Origin: Limisphaerales bacterium
GTDB lineage: Bacteria; Verrucomicrobiota; Verrucomicrobiia; Limisphaerales; AAA164-E04
DNA: 64,000 nucleotides
Direction of reading: 5' to 3'
Assembly (NCBI GenBank): GCA_024761205.1
Contig: JAMASS010000017.1
Span: 1 to 64,000 of the forward strand
Below are positions 53,210 through 62,814 of the stretch, piece by piece; position 1 is the first letter of the stretch; each line of letters starts with the position of its first letter. The notes below the pieces were generated by a model that was given only the letters and a program-made list of their open reading frames with translations, was not told the DNA's origin and ran no database searches. Made by a program: the position numbers and the translations under genes.

Positions 53210-53274
53210 TTCGCTTGCCCGCCATTTTCCGACCGAGTAGCTTCACCGCAACTCCTTAGTAGGCGGAGAGTCGG

Positions 53275-53796
53275 ATGCCTGGAAACCCAATCGAAATCGG
53301 TTACAACACGAAGATCGAAGGAGACGCGATCGTTACTAAGGCGGACGCTGTCCTCAATTGGTTTCGCAAGAACTCTCTCTGGCCGATGCCGATGGGATTG
53401 GCCTGCTGTGCCATCGAGCTGATGGCGTCCGGGGCCAGCCGATTCGACATCGCCCGCTTCGGGTCCGAGGTGATGCGTTTCTCTCCCCGGCAGTCCGATC
53501 TCATGATCGTGGCGGGCACTGTCACCTACAAGATGTGCCTGGCCGTCAAGCGGATCTATGACCAAATGGCGGAGCCCAAGTGGGTCATTGCCATGGGCGC
53601 TTGCGCCTCCACCGGCGGGATGTATCGCAGTTACGCGGTCATGCAGGGGATCGATAATATTCTGCCGGTGGATGTCTACGTCGCCGGATGCCCTCCCCGG
53701 CCAGAGGCCTTGTTGGATGCCCTTATGAAGCTCCAAGAGAAAGTGAGCAGGGAGCCGGTGATCAGGGCACAGAAAGCCATCTTGGCCGAAGCTTAA
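53275..53796 (+). CDS. nuoB: NADH-quinone oxidoreductase subunit B
   Basis: Peripheral-arm subunit holding cluster N2, the last Fe-S centre before quinone. The 173-residue product has the adjacent cysteines in [18 protein letters not shown], then [10 protein letters not shown] and [16 protein letters not shown], completing the cluster ligands. The ATG at 53275 gives the usual length. It is the first nuo gene here. nuoA, which normally precedes it, is not present in the 3 kb upstream. Confidence 0.96.
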   Translation: MPGNPIEIGYNTKIEGDAIVTKADAVLNWFRKNSLWPMPMGLACCAIELMASGASRFDIARFGSEVMRFSPRQSDLMIVAGTVTYKMCLAVKRIYDQMAEPKWVIAMGACASTGGMYRSYAVMQGIDNILPVDVYVAGCPPRPEALLDALMKLQEKVSREPVIRAQKAILAEA

Positions 53797-53827
53797 CTGT
53801 TTTGACATCAAGAGATTACGAGATTTC

Positions 53828-54412
53828 ATGAGTGCCGCTGCAAAGCGTCTGGCCCAAAAGCTGAGAAAGGCATTCTCCGGCATTGCGGGCAAGGAAACTG
53901 AGTTTCGGAACGAGTGGACGATCGAAATCTCTGACGGTGCTAAAATCGCCGAAGCCTGTCAATTCGCCAAGTCCGAGCTGGGTTTCGATTTCTTGGTCGA
54001 TATCAGCAGTGTCGACAACTATGGCGACGATCCGCGTTTCGAGGTGGTCTACGAGCTATACGGTTACGAACATCAATCGCATCTGCGCCTGGTGACGGCC
54101 GTCTCTGAAGAAGCCGCCGAGCTTCCCACAGTGAGCACGGTCTGGCGGACGGCGGATTGGCATGAGCGTGAGGTCTACGATATGATGGGAATCCGGTTCG
54201 AGGGACACCCCGATCTCCGCCGCATCTTGATGTGGGAGGGCTACCCATACTTTCCTCTCCGTAAGGATTTTCCCTTGGCTGGCAAAGAGACCGATTTCCC
54301 GGAAGTTGCTTTTTCTCGAGAAGCCCCGCTTGAAGGTGGGCCGTTTGTCACCACGCCCGGCGCAGATGACCGAGGAGATCGGGAACCTAGAGCAAAATCT
54401 GTAATTTCTTGA
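53828..54412 (+). CDS. nuoC: NADH-quinone oxidoreductase subunit C
   Basis: A 194-residue peripheral-arm subunit (30-kDa family). The signature is WHEREVYDMMGIRFEGHPDL followed by RRILMWEGY and PLRKDFPL. It is a separate gene, not fused to nuoD. It begins 31 nt after nuoB. The product binds no cofactor and helps form the quinone-site region with NuoD. The last 30 residues are variable. Confidence 0.95.
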   Translation: MSAAAKRLAQKLRKAFSGIAGKETEFRNEWTIEISDGAKIAEACQFAKSELGFDFLVDISSVDNYGDDPRFEVVYELYGYEHQSHLRLVTAVSEEAAELPTVSTVWRTADWHEREVYDMMGIRFEGHPDLRRILMWEGYPYFPLRKDFPLAGKETDFPEVAFSREAPLEGGPFVTTPGADDRGDREPRAKSVIS

Positions 54413-54462
54413 TATTTAACATGTTAGACTGATTAGCGAAACTTAACGCACACCTCGGACAA

Positions 54463-55734
54463 ATGGCTGAAGTAAAAGACATTGAGATTAAGGACACCGC
54501 GGGAAGCGCTGTGGCAGCCTTGGATGTCGCCGGGCTGCAGTCCGACGAGCTCAGTGATCTTCAGGGTGAGAAGCTGACGCTAAATATGGGCCCCTCTCAC
54601 CCTTCAACTCATGGCGTGCTCCGAATCGTCTTGGAATTGGACGGTGAAGTGATCACCAAAGCCGAACCGGATGTGGGTTATCTGCACCGAGGCGACGAGA
54701 AAATCGCCGAGAACATGACCTACACCCAATTTATTCCTTATACGGATCGATTGGATTACCTAGCCCCGTTGGCAAACAACGTCGCCTACGTGCTCGCGGT
54801 CGAAAAACTCATGGGCATTGACCAAGCGCTTCCGCCTCGCTGTCAATACATTCGAGTCATTTGTTGCGAATTGGCCAGAATTTCCGCTCATTTGCTCGGG
54901 CTAGGCGCCTTCGCCATGGATGTCGGCGCGATGACTGTGTTCCTCCACACGTTCACCGAGCGAGAGAAGATATACAACCTCATTGAAGCCCTCACCGGAG
55001 CCCGGTTCACTACCACTTATACACGCATCGGTGGTCTTTCGCGCGATCTGCCAAAAAACTGGGTCCGAGACTGTGAGCGTTTCCTTGACGGTGTCCTGGT
55101 CAATTTCGAAGAAACCGAGAAGCTTCTCACTCGAAACAAGATCTTTGTCGACCGCACGAAGGATGTGGGCGTGCTGCCGCTCGACGTGGCCATTGATTAC
55201 GGTGTCACCGGTCCCAATCTCCGCGCCTCCGGCAGTAATCACGATCTACGCAAGAGGCACCCTTACTTGGTCTACGATCAACTGGAATTCGATGTGCCAG
55301 TAGGTTCTGTGGGTGATTGCTACGATCGGTATCTCGTCCGCATTGAAGAAATGCGGCAGAGCGTCAAGATCATCCGGCAGTGTTTCAAGCAGCTACCCGC
55401 TGGTCCGGTTTCGATTCCCGATGGCAAAACCGTACTCCCCCCGAAAGACAAGGTGCTCACCAGCATGGAGGAACTGATCCATCAGTTCATGATCGTGACC
55501 CAAGGAGTGGACGCACCGAAGGGACAGGTCTATTTTGGAGCCGAAAATCCAAAGGGTGAGCTCGGCTTTTATATCAACAGCAAGGGAGGCGGCACCCCGC
55601 ACCGGCTGAAGATCCGCGCCCCGTCATTTGTGAATCTGAGTGCCCTACCCTATCTCCTCAAGGGAGCCATGATGAGTGATACGGTCGCCATCCTGGGTTC
55701 GCTTGACTTTGTGATGGGAGAAAGCGACCGATGA
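54463..55734 (+). CDS. nuoD: NADH-quinone oxidoreductase subunit D
   Basis: The 49-kDa subunit that forms the quinone pocket with NuoB. The 423-residue product shows NMGPSHPSTHGVLRIVLELD, the quinone-site His in HPSTHG, DVGYLHRGDEKIAE, and the C-terminal FGAENPKGELGFYINSKGGG and DRY-type ending in SLDFVMGESDR. The first 35 residues are an acidic extension (MAEVKDIEIKD). Its stop overlaps the nuoE start (ATGA). Confidence 0.96.
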   Translation: MAEVKDIEIKDTAGSAVAALDVAGLQSDELSDLQGEKLTLNMGPSHPSTHGVLRIVLELDGEVITKAEPDVGYLHRGDEKIAENMTYTQFIPYTDRLDYLAPLANNVAYVLAVEKLMGIDQALPPRCQYIRVICCELARISAHLLGLGAFAMDVGAMTVFLHTFTEREKIYNLIEALTGARFTTTYTRIGGLSRDLPKNWVRDCERFLDGVLVNFEETEKLLTRNKIFVDRTKDVGVLPLDVAIDYGVTGPNLRASGSNHDLRKRHPYLVYDQLEFDVPVGSVGDCYDRYLVRIEEMRQSVKIIRQCFKQLPAGPVSIPDGKTVLPPKDKVLTSMEELIHQFMIVTQGVDAPKGQVYFGAENPKGELGFYINSKGGGTPHRLKIRAPSFVNLSALPYLLKGAMMSDTVAILGSLDFVMGESDR

Positions 55735-56216
55735 TCTTTGAATTTCCCAAAAAGCTGGAAACTGAGATCAACAGGAGAATCAAGAATTATCCTGAGAAGC
55801 GCAGTGCATCACTCATGCTGCTTCACGCGATCCAAGAACACTTTGGATACATCTCCAGCGAGGCCATGGAATGGATCGCCCAGAAGCTCGATTTGCAGCC
55901 GATCAACGTGTACGAGTTGGTCACGTTCTATCCCATGTTTCGTCAGGAACCCGTCGGCAAGAATGTAGTCAAAGTCTGCTGCACATTGAGTTGCGCCCTA
56001 AGCGGTTCCAAGGAGTTGCACGGGCACATCTGCAAGAAGCTCGGCGTCGACGCCAAGGCGTATGGTCTCCAGACCTCAAAGGATGGTCAATTCTCCATCG
56101 AGTTTGTGGAATGTCTCGCTAGTTGCGGCACCGCCCCTGTGATGATGTGCAATGACGATTTTTACGAAGGAGTGACCCTGGAACAGGCCGACGAAATCTT
56201 GGAGAGCCAGAAGTAA
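55731..56216 (+). CDS. nuoE: NADH-quinone oxidoreductase subunit E
   Basis: The 24-kDa thioredoxin-like subunit with the [2Fe-2S] cluster N1a. The 161-residue product has the four ligands in CCTLSCALSG (C-x4-C type) and ECLASCGTAPVMM. The N-terminal MLLHAIQEHFGYISSEAMEW is the usual helical part. It overlaps nuoD by 4 nt. The following gap of 166 nt to nuoF holds tRNA-Gln on the other strand. Confidence 0.95.
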   Translation: MIFEFPKKLETEINRRIKNYPEKRSASLMLLHAIQEHFGYISSEAMEWIAQKLDLQPINVYELVTFYPMFRQEPVGKNVVKVCCTLSCALSGSKELHGHICKKLGVDAKAYGLQTSKDGQFSIEFVECLASCGTAPVMMCNDDFYEGVTLEQADEILESQK

Positions 56217-56250
56217 GATGCCGGACATGAATGAACAGATCAGCAAGGAA

Positions 56251-56324
56251 TGGCTGCCGGACATGGATTCGAACCATGACAAGCAGATCCAGAGACTGCT
56301 GTGCTACCGTTACACCATCCGGCA
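56251..56324 (-). tRNA. tRNA-Gln(CTG), antisense inside the nuo operon
   Basis: The minus strand begins TGCCGGATGGTGTAACGGTA. The anticodon loop is CTCTGGA (anticodon CTG), the T loop is GGTTCGAATCC, and CCA is encoded. The anticodon stem has one T-T pair next to the loop (positions 31 and 39), while the other stems pair well. It fills most of the nuoE-nuoF gap and is read opposite to the operon, so the nuo messenger contains its complement. Confidence 0.93.
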
Positions 56325-56382
56325 AGGATGACCGAAACTTAACCGCTCTGGAAGCAGAGTCAAGCAAGCATAGCAAGCGTTT

Positions 56383-57777
56383 GTGCCTGAAGAATACCGA
56401 CTCATTCTCAAACATGCCGACGCGCCGGGATACAGCAATGATCTCGAGTGCTATGTGAAACATGGGGGGTATAAGGCGCTCAAGAAAGCTCTCAAGTTAA
56501 AGAAGAAAAAGATCGAGGGCAAAGAAACGGTTACGCCCCAAGAATGGATCCGCGAAGAAGTCAAGAGCAGTGGCCTGCGTGGCCGCGGTGGGGCCGGATT
56601 CTCCTGCGGACTGAAGTGGTCCTTTGTTGATCGTCGGAGTGGCAAACCCATCTACCTGATTTGCAACGCGGACGAATCGGAACCCGGAACGTTCAAGGAC
56701 CGTCAGATCATCTACAAAGACCCTCATCAGCTCATCGAGAGCATGGTCATCTCTGCCTACGCCAACGACGTCAACCTCGCCTACATCTACATCCGGGGTG
56801 AGTTCGTCGAGGGGGCCAAGATTCTCGAAAAGGCATTGGCAGAAGCCCGCAAAGCCAATTACCTCGGCAAGGATATTCTCGGCAGCGGTTATAAACTGGA
56901 TATCCACGTGCATCGCGGAGCTGGCGCCTACATTTGCGGCGAAGAAACCGGACTCATCGAATCGCTCGAAGGGAAACGAGCCTATCCTCGAATTAAACCC
57001 CCTTACTTTCCGGCCGTTGTGGGCCTCTACATGTGCCCCACAATCGTTAACAATGTCGAAACCCTCTGCGCAGTCAAACACATCATTGCCGACGGTAGCG
57101 AGGCCTTTGCGAAATTGGGCACCCCCAACAACACTGGCACGCGCATCGTCAGCCTCAGTGGCCACGTTAAGAAACCTGGATACTATGAAGTGGAAGTCGG
57201 CAAAGTCACCATCGGTGATCTGATCTTCCACAAGAATTTCGGTGGCGGTCTCCATGAGGGGCGAGAACTCAAAGCCATCATTCCTGGTGGTTCTTCCGCC
57301 AAAGTCTTCCGGGCAGGTGAAAAATTCAAACTGAAGAGCAAGGACAAGAAAGGGAAACTCATCAAGAAAGAAGTCGATTTGCTGAATATCCCTTACGACT
57401 TTGACTCCCTGATGCAGGCGGGAAGTATGTCGGGTTCCGGCGCGATCATCGTCATGGATGACTCCACTGATATCGTGGAAGCCCTGAGCAATATCGCCGA
57501 GTTCTACGCCCATGAAAGCTGTGGGCAGTGCACACCTTGCAGGGAAGGGTCATTGTGGATGAGCAAGGCACTGCATCGGATGACCCACGGTGACGGCCGC
57601 AGAGCAGATGCGGACTACCTCCTCCACATCGCCCAGAACATTCAGGGCCGCACGATCTGTGCGTTTGGCGAAGCCTGCGCCTGGCCGGTGCTCAGCTTTG
57701 TGAATAAATTTAAGGACGAATTCGAGGCTCGCAGCGCCGAGGACGAAAAACGAAAGGCCAGGGAGGTGCTCTCCTAA
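56383..57777 (+). CDS. nuoF: NADH-quinone oxidoreductase subunit F
   Basis: The 51-kDa NADH-binding subunit with FMN and cluster N3. The 464-residue product shows SSGLRGRGGAGFSCGLKWSF and CNADESEPGTFKDR (NADH and FMN sites), GAGAYICGEETGLIESLEG, and the cluster ligands in ESCGQCTPCREGS and CAFGEAC. A Lys-rich insertion occurs after PGGSSAKVFRAGEKFKLKSK. The start is a GTG at 56383 (VPEEYRLILKHAD as Met), the first codon after antisense tRNA-Gln in this frame that fits the family N-terminus. Confidence 0.95.
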   Translation: MPEEYRLILKHADAPGYSNDLECYVKHGGYKALKKALKLKKKKIEGKETVTPQEWIREEVKSSGLRGRGGAGFSCGLKWSFVDRRSGKPIYLICNADESEPGTFKDRQIIYKDPHQLIESMVISAYANDVNLAYIYIRGEFVEGAKILEKALAEARKANYLGKDILGSGYKLDIHVHRGAGAYICGEETGLIESLEGKRAYPRIKPPYFPAVVGLYMCPTIVNNVETLCAVKHIIADGSEAFAKLGTPNNTGTRIVSLSGHVKKPGYYEVEVGKVTIGDLIFHKNFGGGLHEGRELKAIIPGGSSAKVFRAGEKFKLKSKDKKGKLIKKEVDLLNIPYDFDSLMQAGSMSGSGAIIVMDDSTDIVEALSNIAEFYAHESCGQCTPCREGSLWMSKALHRMTHGDGRRADADYLLHIAQNIQGRTICAFGEACAWPVLSFVNKFKDEFEARSAEDEKRKAREVLS

Positions 57778-57813
57778 GGTGACGCAGCGCTTCATCGAGC
57801 GCAGATTCCTTTC

Positions 57814-59526
57814 ATGCTCATGGCTAAGAAGGCGGCAGAAAAAGCAGTGCATCCCGTCGAGACTATCAATGTCAAGGTGGAGGGCAAAGAGATCGAGGTT
57901 CCGAAGACCATGCCAGACCCGATCACCGGAAAACCCGTGCCCACGACCATGATCCAGGCGTGCAAAATCGCTGGAGTCGAAATCCCTCATTACTGCTATC
58001 ATCCCAAATTGCCGGTGGCGGGTAACTGCCGCATGTGTCTTGTTGAATTTGGCATGCCCGCCATGGGCCGCAACCAAAAGCTGATCCTTAACGAAGACGG
58101 CACGCCGCAGATCCGCAAGCTGACGCTCCCCTACGAGCCCGGAACGTCACGCGGCACGATCGCATGCGCCACCCCCATTTCGCCGGGCATGGAGATCTAC
58201 CCGAACTCCGAAGCCACGAAGCAAATGCGTGAAGCGGTCTTAGAGTCCCTGCTGGTGAATCACCCGTTGGACTGCCCGATCTGCGATCAAGCCGGTGAGT
58301 GTAAACTCCAAGAATACTCCGTCCAACATGGCCAAGCCGTGAGCCAATTCGCTGAGACCAAAGTACACAAGCCCAAGCAGGTGGATCTCGGACCCCGGAT
58401 CATGTTGGATGCCGAACGCTGCATCCTTTGCACCCGTTGCGTTCGTTTCTCTCGCGATATTGCGGACGATGACGCCCTCGGTTTCGTGAACCGAGGGTCT
58501 TACAGCACCTTAACGACATTTCCCGGCAAGCCCTTTGACAATAACTACACACTCAACACGGTGGATATCTGTCCGGTCGGGGCTCTAACCTCGAAGGATT
58601 TCCGCTTCCAAATGCGCGTCTGGTTTCTGAAGGAAACTCAGAGCATTTGCACTAGCTGCGGCACCGGATGCAATATTACCATCAGTTCGCGAGAGGAAAA
58701 GATCTATCGCTATGAGCCGCGCGAAAACGATGCGGTCAACTCCTGTTGGATGTGCGACGCCGGCCGACTCAACTACAAGTGGATCGGTCACAAAGATCGA
58801 CTTACCGCGCCCAAGCGTTTCGGAAGAAGCGGCGTCACTTGGGAGCAATCGCTGGAAGCCATCGCTGAGCACTTGCGTGCTGCCGCTTCGAAAACAACCG
58901 CCATCATTGCCTCGGCGCGTCAGTCAACTGAAGAACTTTATCTGTTGCGCAAGCTGGCCGATCATTTGGAAGCAATTACCGATTCGCCGGCCAGAACCGG
59001 AGAGGCGGACAAGCTTCTCGTCAACGCGGACAAGAATCCCAATTCCAACGGAGCGCGACTTTCAGGTTTCTGCTTCACGGAAATGGGTATCAACTTGCCG
59101 AAGATTGCCTCTGGAATCCAGAGCGGCAAGATTACCAATTTGATCGTCTTTGGAGAAGACGTGACCCATCACGGCATTGATGCCGCTTTGCTGCAGAAGT
59201 TAAATTTCCTGGTGGTTTCTGACATACTGCCGAGCAACACTACGAAAAAGGCGAATTTCCTTTTGCCCGGATGCGCGCATGCCGAAAAACAAGGCACCTT
59301 CGTCAATATTAAAGGCCGCCTGCAGCGATTTTTAAAAGCGGTGGAAAGCCCCGGACAAGCGCGGCCTGAATCCGAGTTTCTCACTGATCTAGTCTCTCAA
59401 GTGACGGGCGAGAGCTATCCAGCGAGTCTGGAAAGCCTCTTCAACAAAATGGCCTCTGAGGCGAATGCCTTCAGAAATATTCAATGGTCGGATATTGGAG
59501 AACTCGGAGTCAATGTCCCCATCTAA
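57814..59526 (+). CDS. nuoG: NADH-quinone oxidoreductase subunit G, short form
   Basis: The 75-kDa subunit carrying N1b, N4 and N5. Ligands are in IPHYCYHPKLPVAGNCRMCL, DCPICDQAGECKLQE, and RCILCTRCVRFSRDI with DICPVGAL. SICTSCGTGCNI and NSCWMCDAGR form a further Cys set of the molybdopterin-like domain, where only a short, cofactor-free remnant follows. At 570 residues it is shorter than the common 680-900. The frame ends cleanly with FNKMASEANAFRNIQWSDIG, so this may be the natural short form. nuoH is 1.7 kb away because of inserted decayed DNA. Confidence 0.94.
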   Translation: MLMAKKAAEKAVHPVETINVKVEGKEIEVPKTMPDPITGKPVPTTMIQACKIAGVEIPHYCYHPKLPVAGNCRMCLVEFGMPAMGRNQKLILNEDGTPQIRKLTLPYEPGTSRGTIACATPISPGMEIYPNSEATKQMREAVLESLLVNHPLDCPICDQAGECKLQEYSVQHGQAVSQFAETKVHKPKQVDLGPRIMLDAERCILCTRCVRFSRDIADDDALGFVNRGSYSTLTTFPGKPFDNNYTLNTVDICPVGALTSKDFRFQMRVWFLKETQSICTSCGTGCNITISSREEKIYRYEPRENDAVNSCWMCDAGRLNYKWIGHKDRLTAPKRFGRSGVTWEQSLEAIAEHLRAAASKTTAIIASARQSTEELYLLRKLADHLEAITDSPARTGEADKLLVNADKNPNSNGARLSGFCFTEMGINLPKIASGIQSGKITNLIVFGEDVTHHGIDAALLQKLNFLVVSDILPSNTTKKANFLLPGCAHAEKQGTFVNIKGRLQRFLKAVESPGQARPESEFLTDLVSQVTGESYPASLESLFNKMASEANAFRNIQWSDIGELGVNVPI

Positions 59527-59690
59527 AGTTCTAGAAACCCGAGAGTCGTAGTAAAATGAGTCAAGTTTTCAGACGGCTGCATAGGAACTCGCCGTAACTC
59601 GTCCAATGGTTGTAAGACCGCTAAAAACTGAATTTTTATACACTTACGGGATCACTTAAAAGTCACGCATCCCCAGAAAAAGAAAATGGT

Positions 59691-60240
59691 ATGAAAAAAG
59701 AGTCCCTCACTGTCCGCTCTCGCCTTTCCGCAAAAACCTTCGTTTCATTGCCGTTATTACAGCCCTGTTACCTTTGTCAGCGCTTAGTATTGACGTCTCA
59801 AGCCAGTAATCTTACCCTTCCTCTTAGATAGCTATTACATGATGAATTTGAATTGGGATACAGATGGCAACATCTACCGTTTACACATTATTGACACGAC
59901 AGAAATCGAGCATCGAATAACAGCACCAAACAAGTAACAGGCACCGAGTCATGGTGAAATCCTATACGAAAGAAAAGGAGGAATGCGATTACTCACGTCT
60001 TACATCCATCACGGTTTACGTTTTGTTATTGATTATGGACCTAACTCAACGCAGCAACAGGGTGAATAAAACAATAGACACCAAAGAGACCGTTCGGCTA
60101 CAGGACTTGGAGAGGCTTACATTGTCAATTCCCAACGGTCATCCCGTCAGCAGCGCCAATACGAGTTTTTACACCTGGAGTGGATATATAGGAAGTATGG
60201 CAATTCTGTTCCGATCAACACTCTCTTTTAGCTCTGGGCC
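59691..60240 (+). pseudogene. decayed exported protein between nuoG and nuoH
   Basis: From ATG 59691 the frames give MKKESLTVRSRLSAK and, shifted, KNLRFIAVITALLPLSALSI, together a signal peptide. Later pieces are NWDTDGNIYRLHIIDTTEIE (59845 on), GLRFVIDYGPNSTQQQGE and YEFLHLEWIYRKYGNSVPIN. Stops and frameshifts separate them. Family unknown. A 121-codon frame at 59951-60316 overlaps in another phase and looks like a shadow. Confidence 0.4.
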
Positions 60241-60266
60241 TGAAAACTTCACCCCCTTCCAACACG

Positions 60267-60987
60267 ATGAAAAACAAAGCGATTGGGTTAACCGTTACCT
60301 ATCCGCACAAGGATGATCCGCCGTATCGGCAATCGCTCATTTTGCTGCTGGAAAACGGCTATGACATTGGGGACTGTTCCTTATATTATTGACGATTTGA
60401 TCTTGCGGCAATTGCCAACTTTGGTGTGGAAGGATCAGATGCTCAGGGAAGGCTTTCCCGGAGAGGAGATGGTTGTGAAGAAACGAGCGGAAAGGGAACA
60501 TTGTCCCATAAGCTTTGATGGTGGCATTTACGCGCGCTGGCGTCGCAGCTACGGCATTGACGATCCTGGGTTGAACGATGCGCTGACGGCCCTGGAGTTC
60601 GATCTGCCCACCACGCCGCAACTTTCGGGGTGGGGCATACGCATGTCATTGAAAGTCGACCGCCTGTTCACGGACGAGGACTCGCTCGACGACGAACTCC
60701 GCGACGCCAAAGCCAGATATGAAGGAGAGACGAAACCGCCATTCCAACAGCACCAACAAAACGCTTTCGTGAAAAAGCGAATCACTTATTGCGATGAAAA
60801 CGGAAAGGAAGTAGACGAAGGAATCGAATTTGATTTTCCCCTCTCCCGCGGACTTGATTTCCTTGATTCCGCTTCCCTTGTCCTGATGAAAAATGTTTCG
60901 TCTCTGTTGGGGGGCCAAAGGTATGAAATCTTGAGGTTGGCTCAAATGGAGGGGATGAGAGAGGTTTTGGTGGTAATTTTGGTTTGA
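60267..60987 (+). pseudogene. frameshifted hypothetical protein between nuoG and nuoH
   Basis: ATG 60267 opens MKNKAIGLTVTYPHKDDPPY and then QSLILLLENGYDIGDCSLYY before a TGA. One base earlier, the next frame continues IIDDLILRQLPTLVWKDQML and runs to 60987 with ISFDGGIYARWRRSYGIDDP and FVKKRITYCDENGKEVDEGI. Joining the two gives about 240 residues of unknown family. The second frame alone is open from 60313 (224 codons), so a shorter live gene is possible. The 220 nt after it show nothing. Confidence 0.45.
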
Positions 60988-61208
60988 ATTCGCTCAGTCT
61001 TCGGTTAGGTTGGATATGGTTTCCGGTTCTGTCAGGGACTGCTCCTTCTCTCGGGCTGACTCGGTGGCGAGAATTGTTGCATTTGATAGCAAACTGGATG
61101 CAATTATGCGTCGGAAGCCATCAGGTCGGCGATTTGACCTAGTTTTTGAACCGGTCTGAATTTCGCTTGGTCTGAGGCGCAGTTTCCCTAGTTGTTAGTA
61201 TTGAATCG

Positions 61209-62243
61209 ATGGAAGCAATCACCCCTCCAATCCAGACAATCTTTTGGTTCGGCTGTCTCAAGGTGGTCTGTGCAGTGGCCGTCTTGCTGCCCATGATCGC
61301 CTACTCGCTCATGGCGGAACGACGGATTTCTGCTGCGATCCAAGATCGCATCGGTCCCAACCGGGTGGGACCTTGGGGATTGCTGCAACCGTTAGCGGAT
61401 GGTCTGAAATTTCTCTTGAAAGAGGACTTTACCCCGAGCCACGTCCGTAAGGCCTATTTTTGGTTGGCGCCTGCTATCACCATGATCCCGGCGTTTCTGA
61501 CAATTGCGGTGATTCCCTTCGGTTCAACCTTGGGTTCTCAAAATATGGTGATTGCGGATCTGAACGTCGGCATCCTTTACACCTTTAGCATTGTGTCGCT
61601 GGGTGTCTATGGCATCGTCCTTGCTGGCTACGCTTCGAACTCGAAGTATCCCTTCCTGGGTGGCATTCGCGCGGGGGCTCAAATGATTTCCTACGAAATC
61701 GCGATGGGCATGTCCGTCATACCGTTATTTATGTTGGTGGAGGATCTTAATCTCGGAGAAGTGATCAAGTATCAGGCAAACGGCGCTTGGCTGATCTTCA
61801 AACAGCCCATCGCTTTTGTGATCTTTGTTGCTGCCGCCTTTGCCGAAACCAACCGACTCCCATTTGATTTACCGGAATCCGAAACCGAGTTGGTTTCCGG
61901 CTATCACACAGAATACAGTTCGATGAAATTCGCCCTGTTCTTCCTGGGTGAATACGCGGCCATGATTGCCGTCTCAGCTCTCATGGTCACTCTTTTCCTT
62001 GGCGGCTGGACTTTACCTTTTTTTGGTCTCAACACGCCCGCAACCTCGATCTTCGGCGGGCTGATCCACATTGGCATCTTCCTGGGCAAAGTCGCCGTGT
62101 TCATGGCTCTGTTTATTTGGGTGCGTTGGATGTTGCCCCGTTTCCGTTACGATCAGTTGATGGATTTAGGCTGGCGGCGCTTTCTTCCCCTAGCGCTGGT
62201 TAATATTGTGATCACCGCAGTCCTCCTTTGGATCTTTAGATAA
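61209..62243 (+). CDS. nuoH: NADH-quinone oxidoreductase subunit H
   Basis: Membrane subunit at the junction of the two arms, forming part of the quinone channel. The 344-residue product has about eight helices and the motifs AERRISAAIQDRIGPNRVGP, GLLQPLADGLKFLLKEDFTP, FAETNRLPFDLPESETELVS and RWMLPRFRYDQLMDLGWR. These are the family signatures in order. Start at ATG 61209. nuoI follows after 8 nt. Confidence 0.96.
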   Translation: MEAITPPIQTIFWFGCLKVVCAVAVLLPMIAYSLMAERRISAAIQDRIGPNRVGPWGLLQPLADGLKFLLKEDFTPSHVRKAYFWLAPAITMIPAFLTIAVIPFGSTLGSQNMVIADLNVGILYTFSIVSLGVYGIVLAGYASNSKYPFLGGIRAGAQMISYEIAMGMSVIPLFMLVEDLNLGEVIKYQANGAWLIFKQPIAFVIFVAAAFAETNRLPFDLPESETELVSGYHTEYSSMKFALFFLGEYAAMIAVSALMVTLFLGGWTLPFFGLNTPATSIFGGLIHIGIFLGKVAVFMALFIWVRWMLPRFRYDQLMDLGWRRFLPLALVNIVITAVLLWIFR

Positions 62244-62251
62244 GCCTCGAA

Positions 62252-62782
62252 ATGATTGTTCAACGAAAAGCGCTCAGTTGGTGGGAACGACTCTATTTTC
62301 CCGCCATCATCAACGGCTTTCAGGTCACCTTGCGTCACTTCTTCAAGCGCAAGGTGACAATGCAATATCCCGAAGAGCGCTGGGTCGTTCCGGAGGGTTA
62401 TCGTGGTGCGCCCTACTTGGTCAAAGATCAGGAGGATCGCACGAAGTGCGTTTCCTGCCAACTCTGCGAGTTCGTTTGCCCGCCCAAAGCGATCCGCATC
62501 ACACCTCCGGGTCCTGCCGTGAACAAAAAAACTGGCAATGTGGAGAAGGAACCCGCGGATTTTGAGATCAACATGCTACGCTGCATCTTCTGCGGCTATT
62601 GCCAAGAAGTCTGTCCCGAGGAAGCGATCTTTCTCCAAGCAGACTACTCGCTCACTGGCGAATCACGGGAGGAGATGATTTATCACAAGGATAAGCTTTT
62701 GAGTCTTGGCGGCACCCACCAGGACGGCATCAAGAAATGGGAAAAGAAGCAGAAAGAAGCCGAAGCTCAAGGCGTCGTCTGA
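62252..62782 (+). CDS. nuoI: NADH-quinone oxidoreductase subunit I
   Basis: Subunit with clusters N6a and N6b. The 176-residue product has two ferredoxin motifs, CVSCQLCEFVCPPKAIRI and CIFCGYCQEVCPEEAIFL, each CxxCxxCxxxCP. The N-terminal YFPAIINGFQVTLRHFFKRK is the membrane-contacting helix. The C-terminus is Lys/Glu-rich. Length is normal. Confidence 0.96.
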   Translation: MIVQRKALSWWERLYFPAIINGFQVTLRHFFKRKVTMQYPEERWVVPEGYRGAPYLVKDQEDRTKCVSCQLCEFVCPPKAIRITPPGPAVNKKTGNVEKEPADFEINMLRCIFCGYCQEVCPEEAIFLQADYSLTGESREEMIYHKDKLLSLGGTHQDGIKKWEKKQKEAEAQGVV

Positions 62783-62814
62783 TCATGACGCGATGATTCG
62801 AAAGCTCGGTCACG

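Noticed and set aside
52865-53422. 185-codon plus-strand frame overlapping nuoB, considered as a nuoA remnant
   Set aside because: Composition is Gly/Trp/Cys-rich, there is no NuoA motif, and its end runs through nuoB in the wrong frame.
56497-57513. 338-codon minus-strand frame
   Set aside because: Shadow of nuoF, which has all expected motifs.
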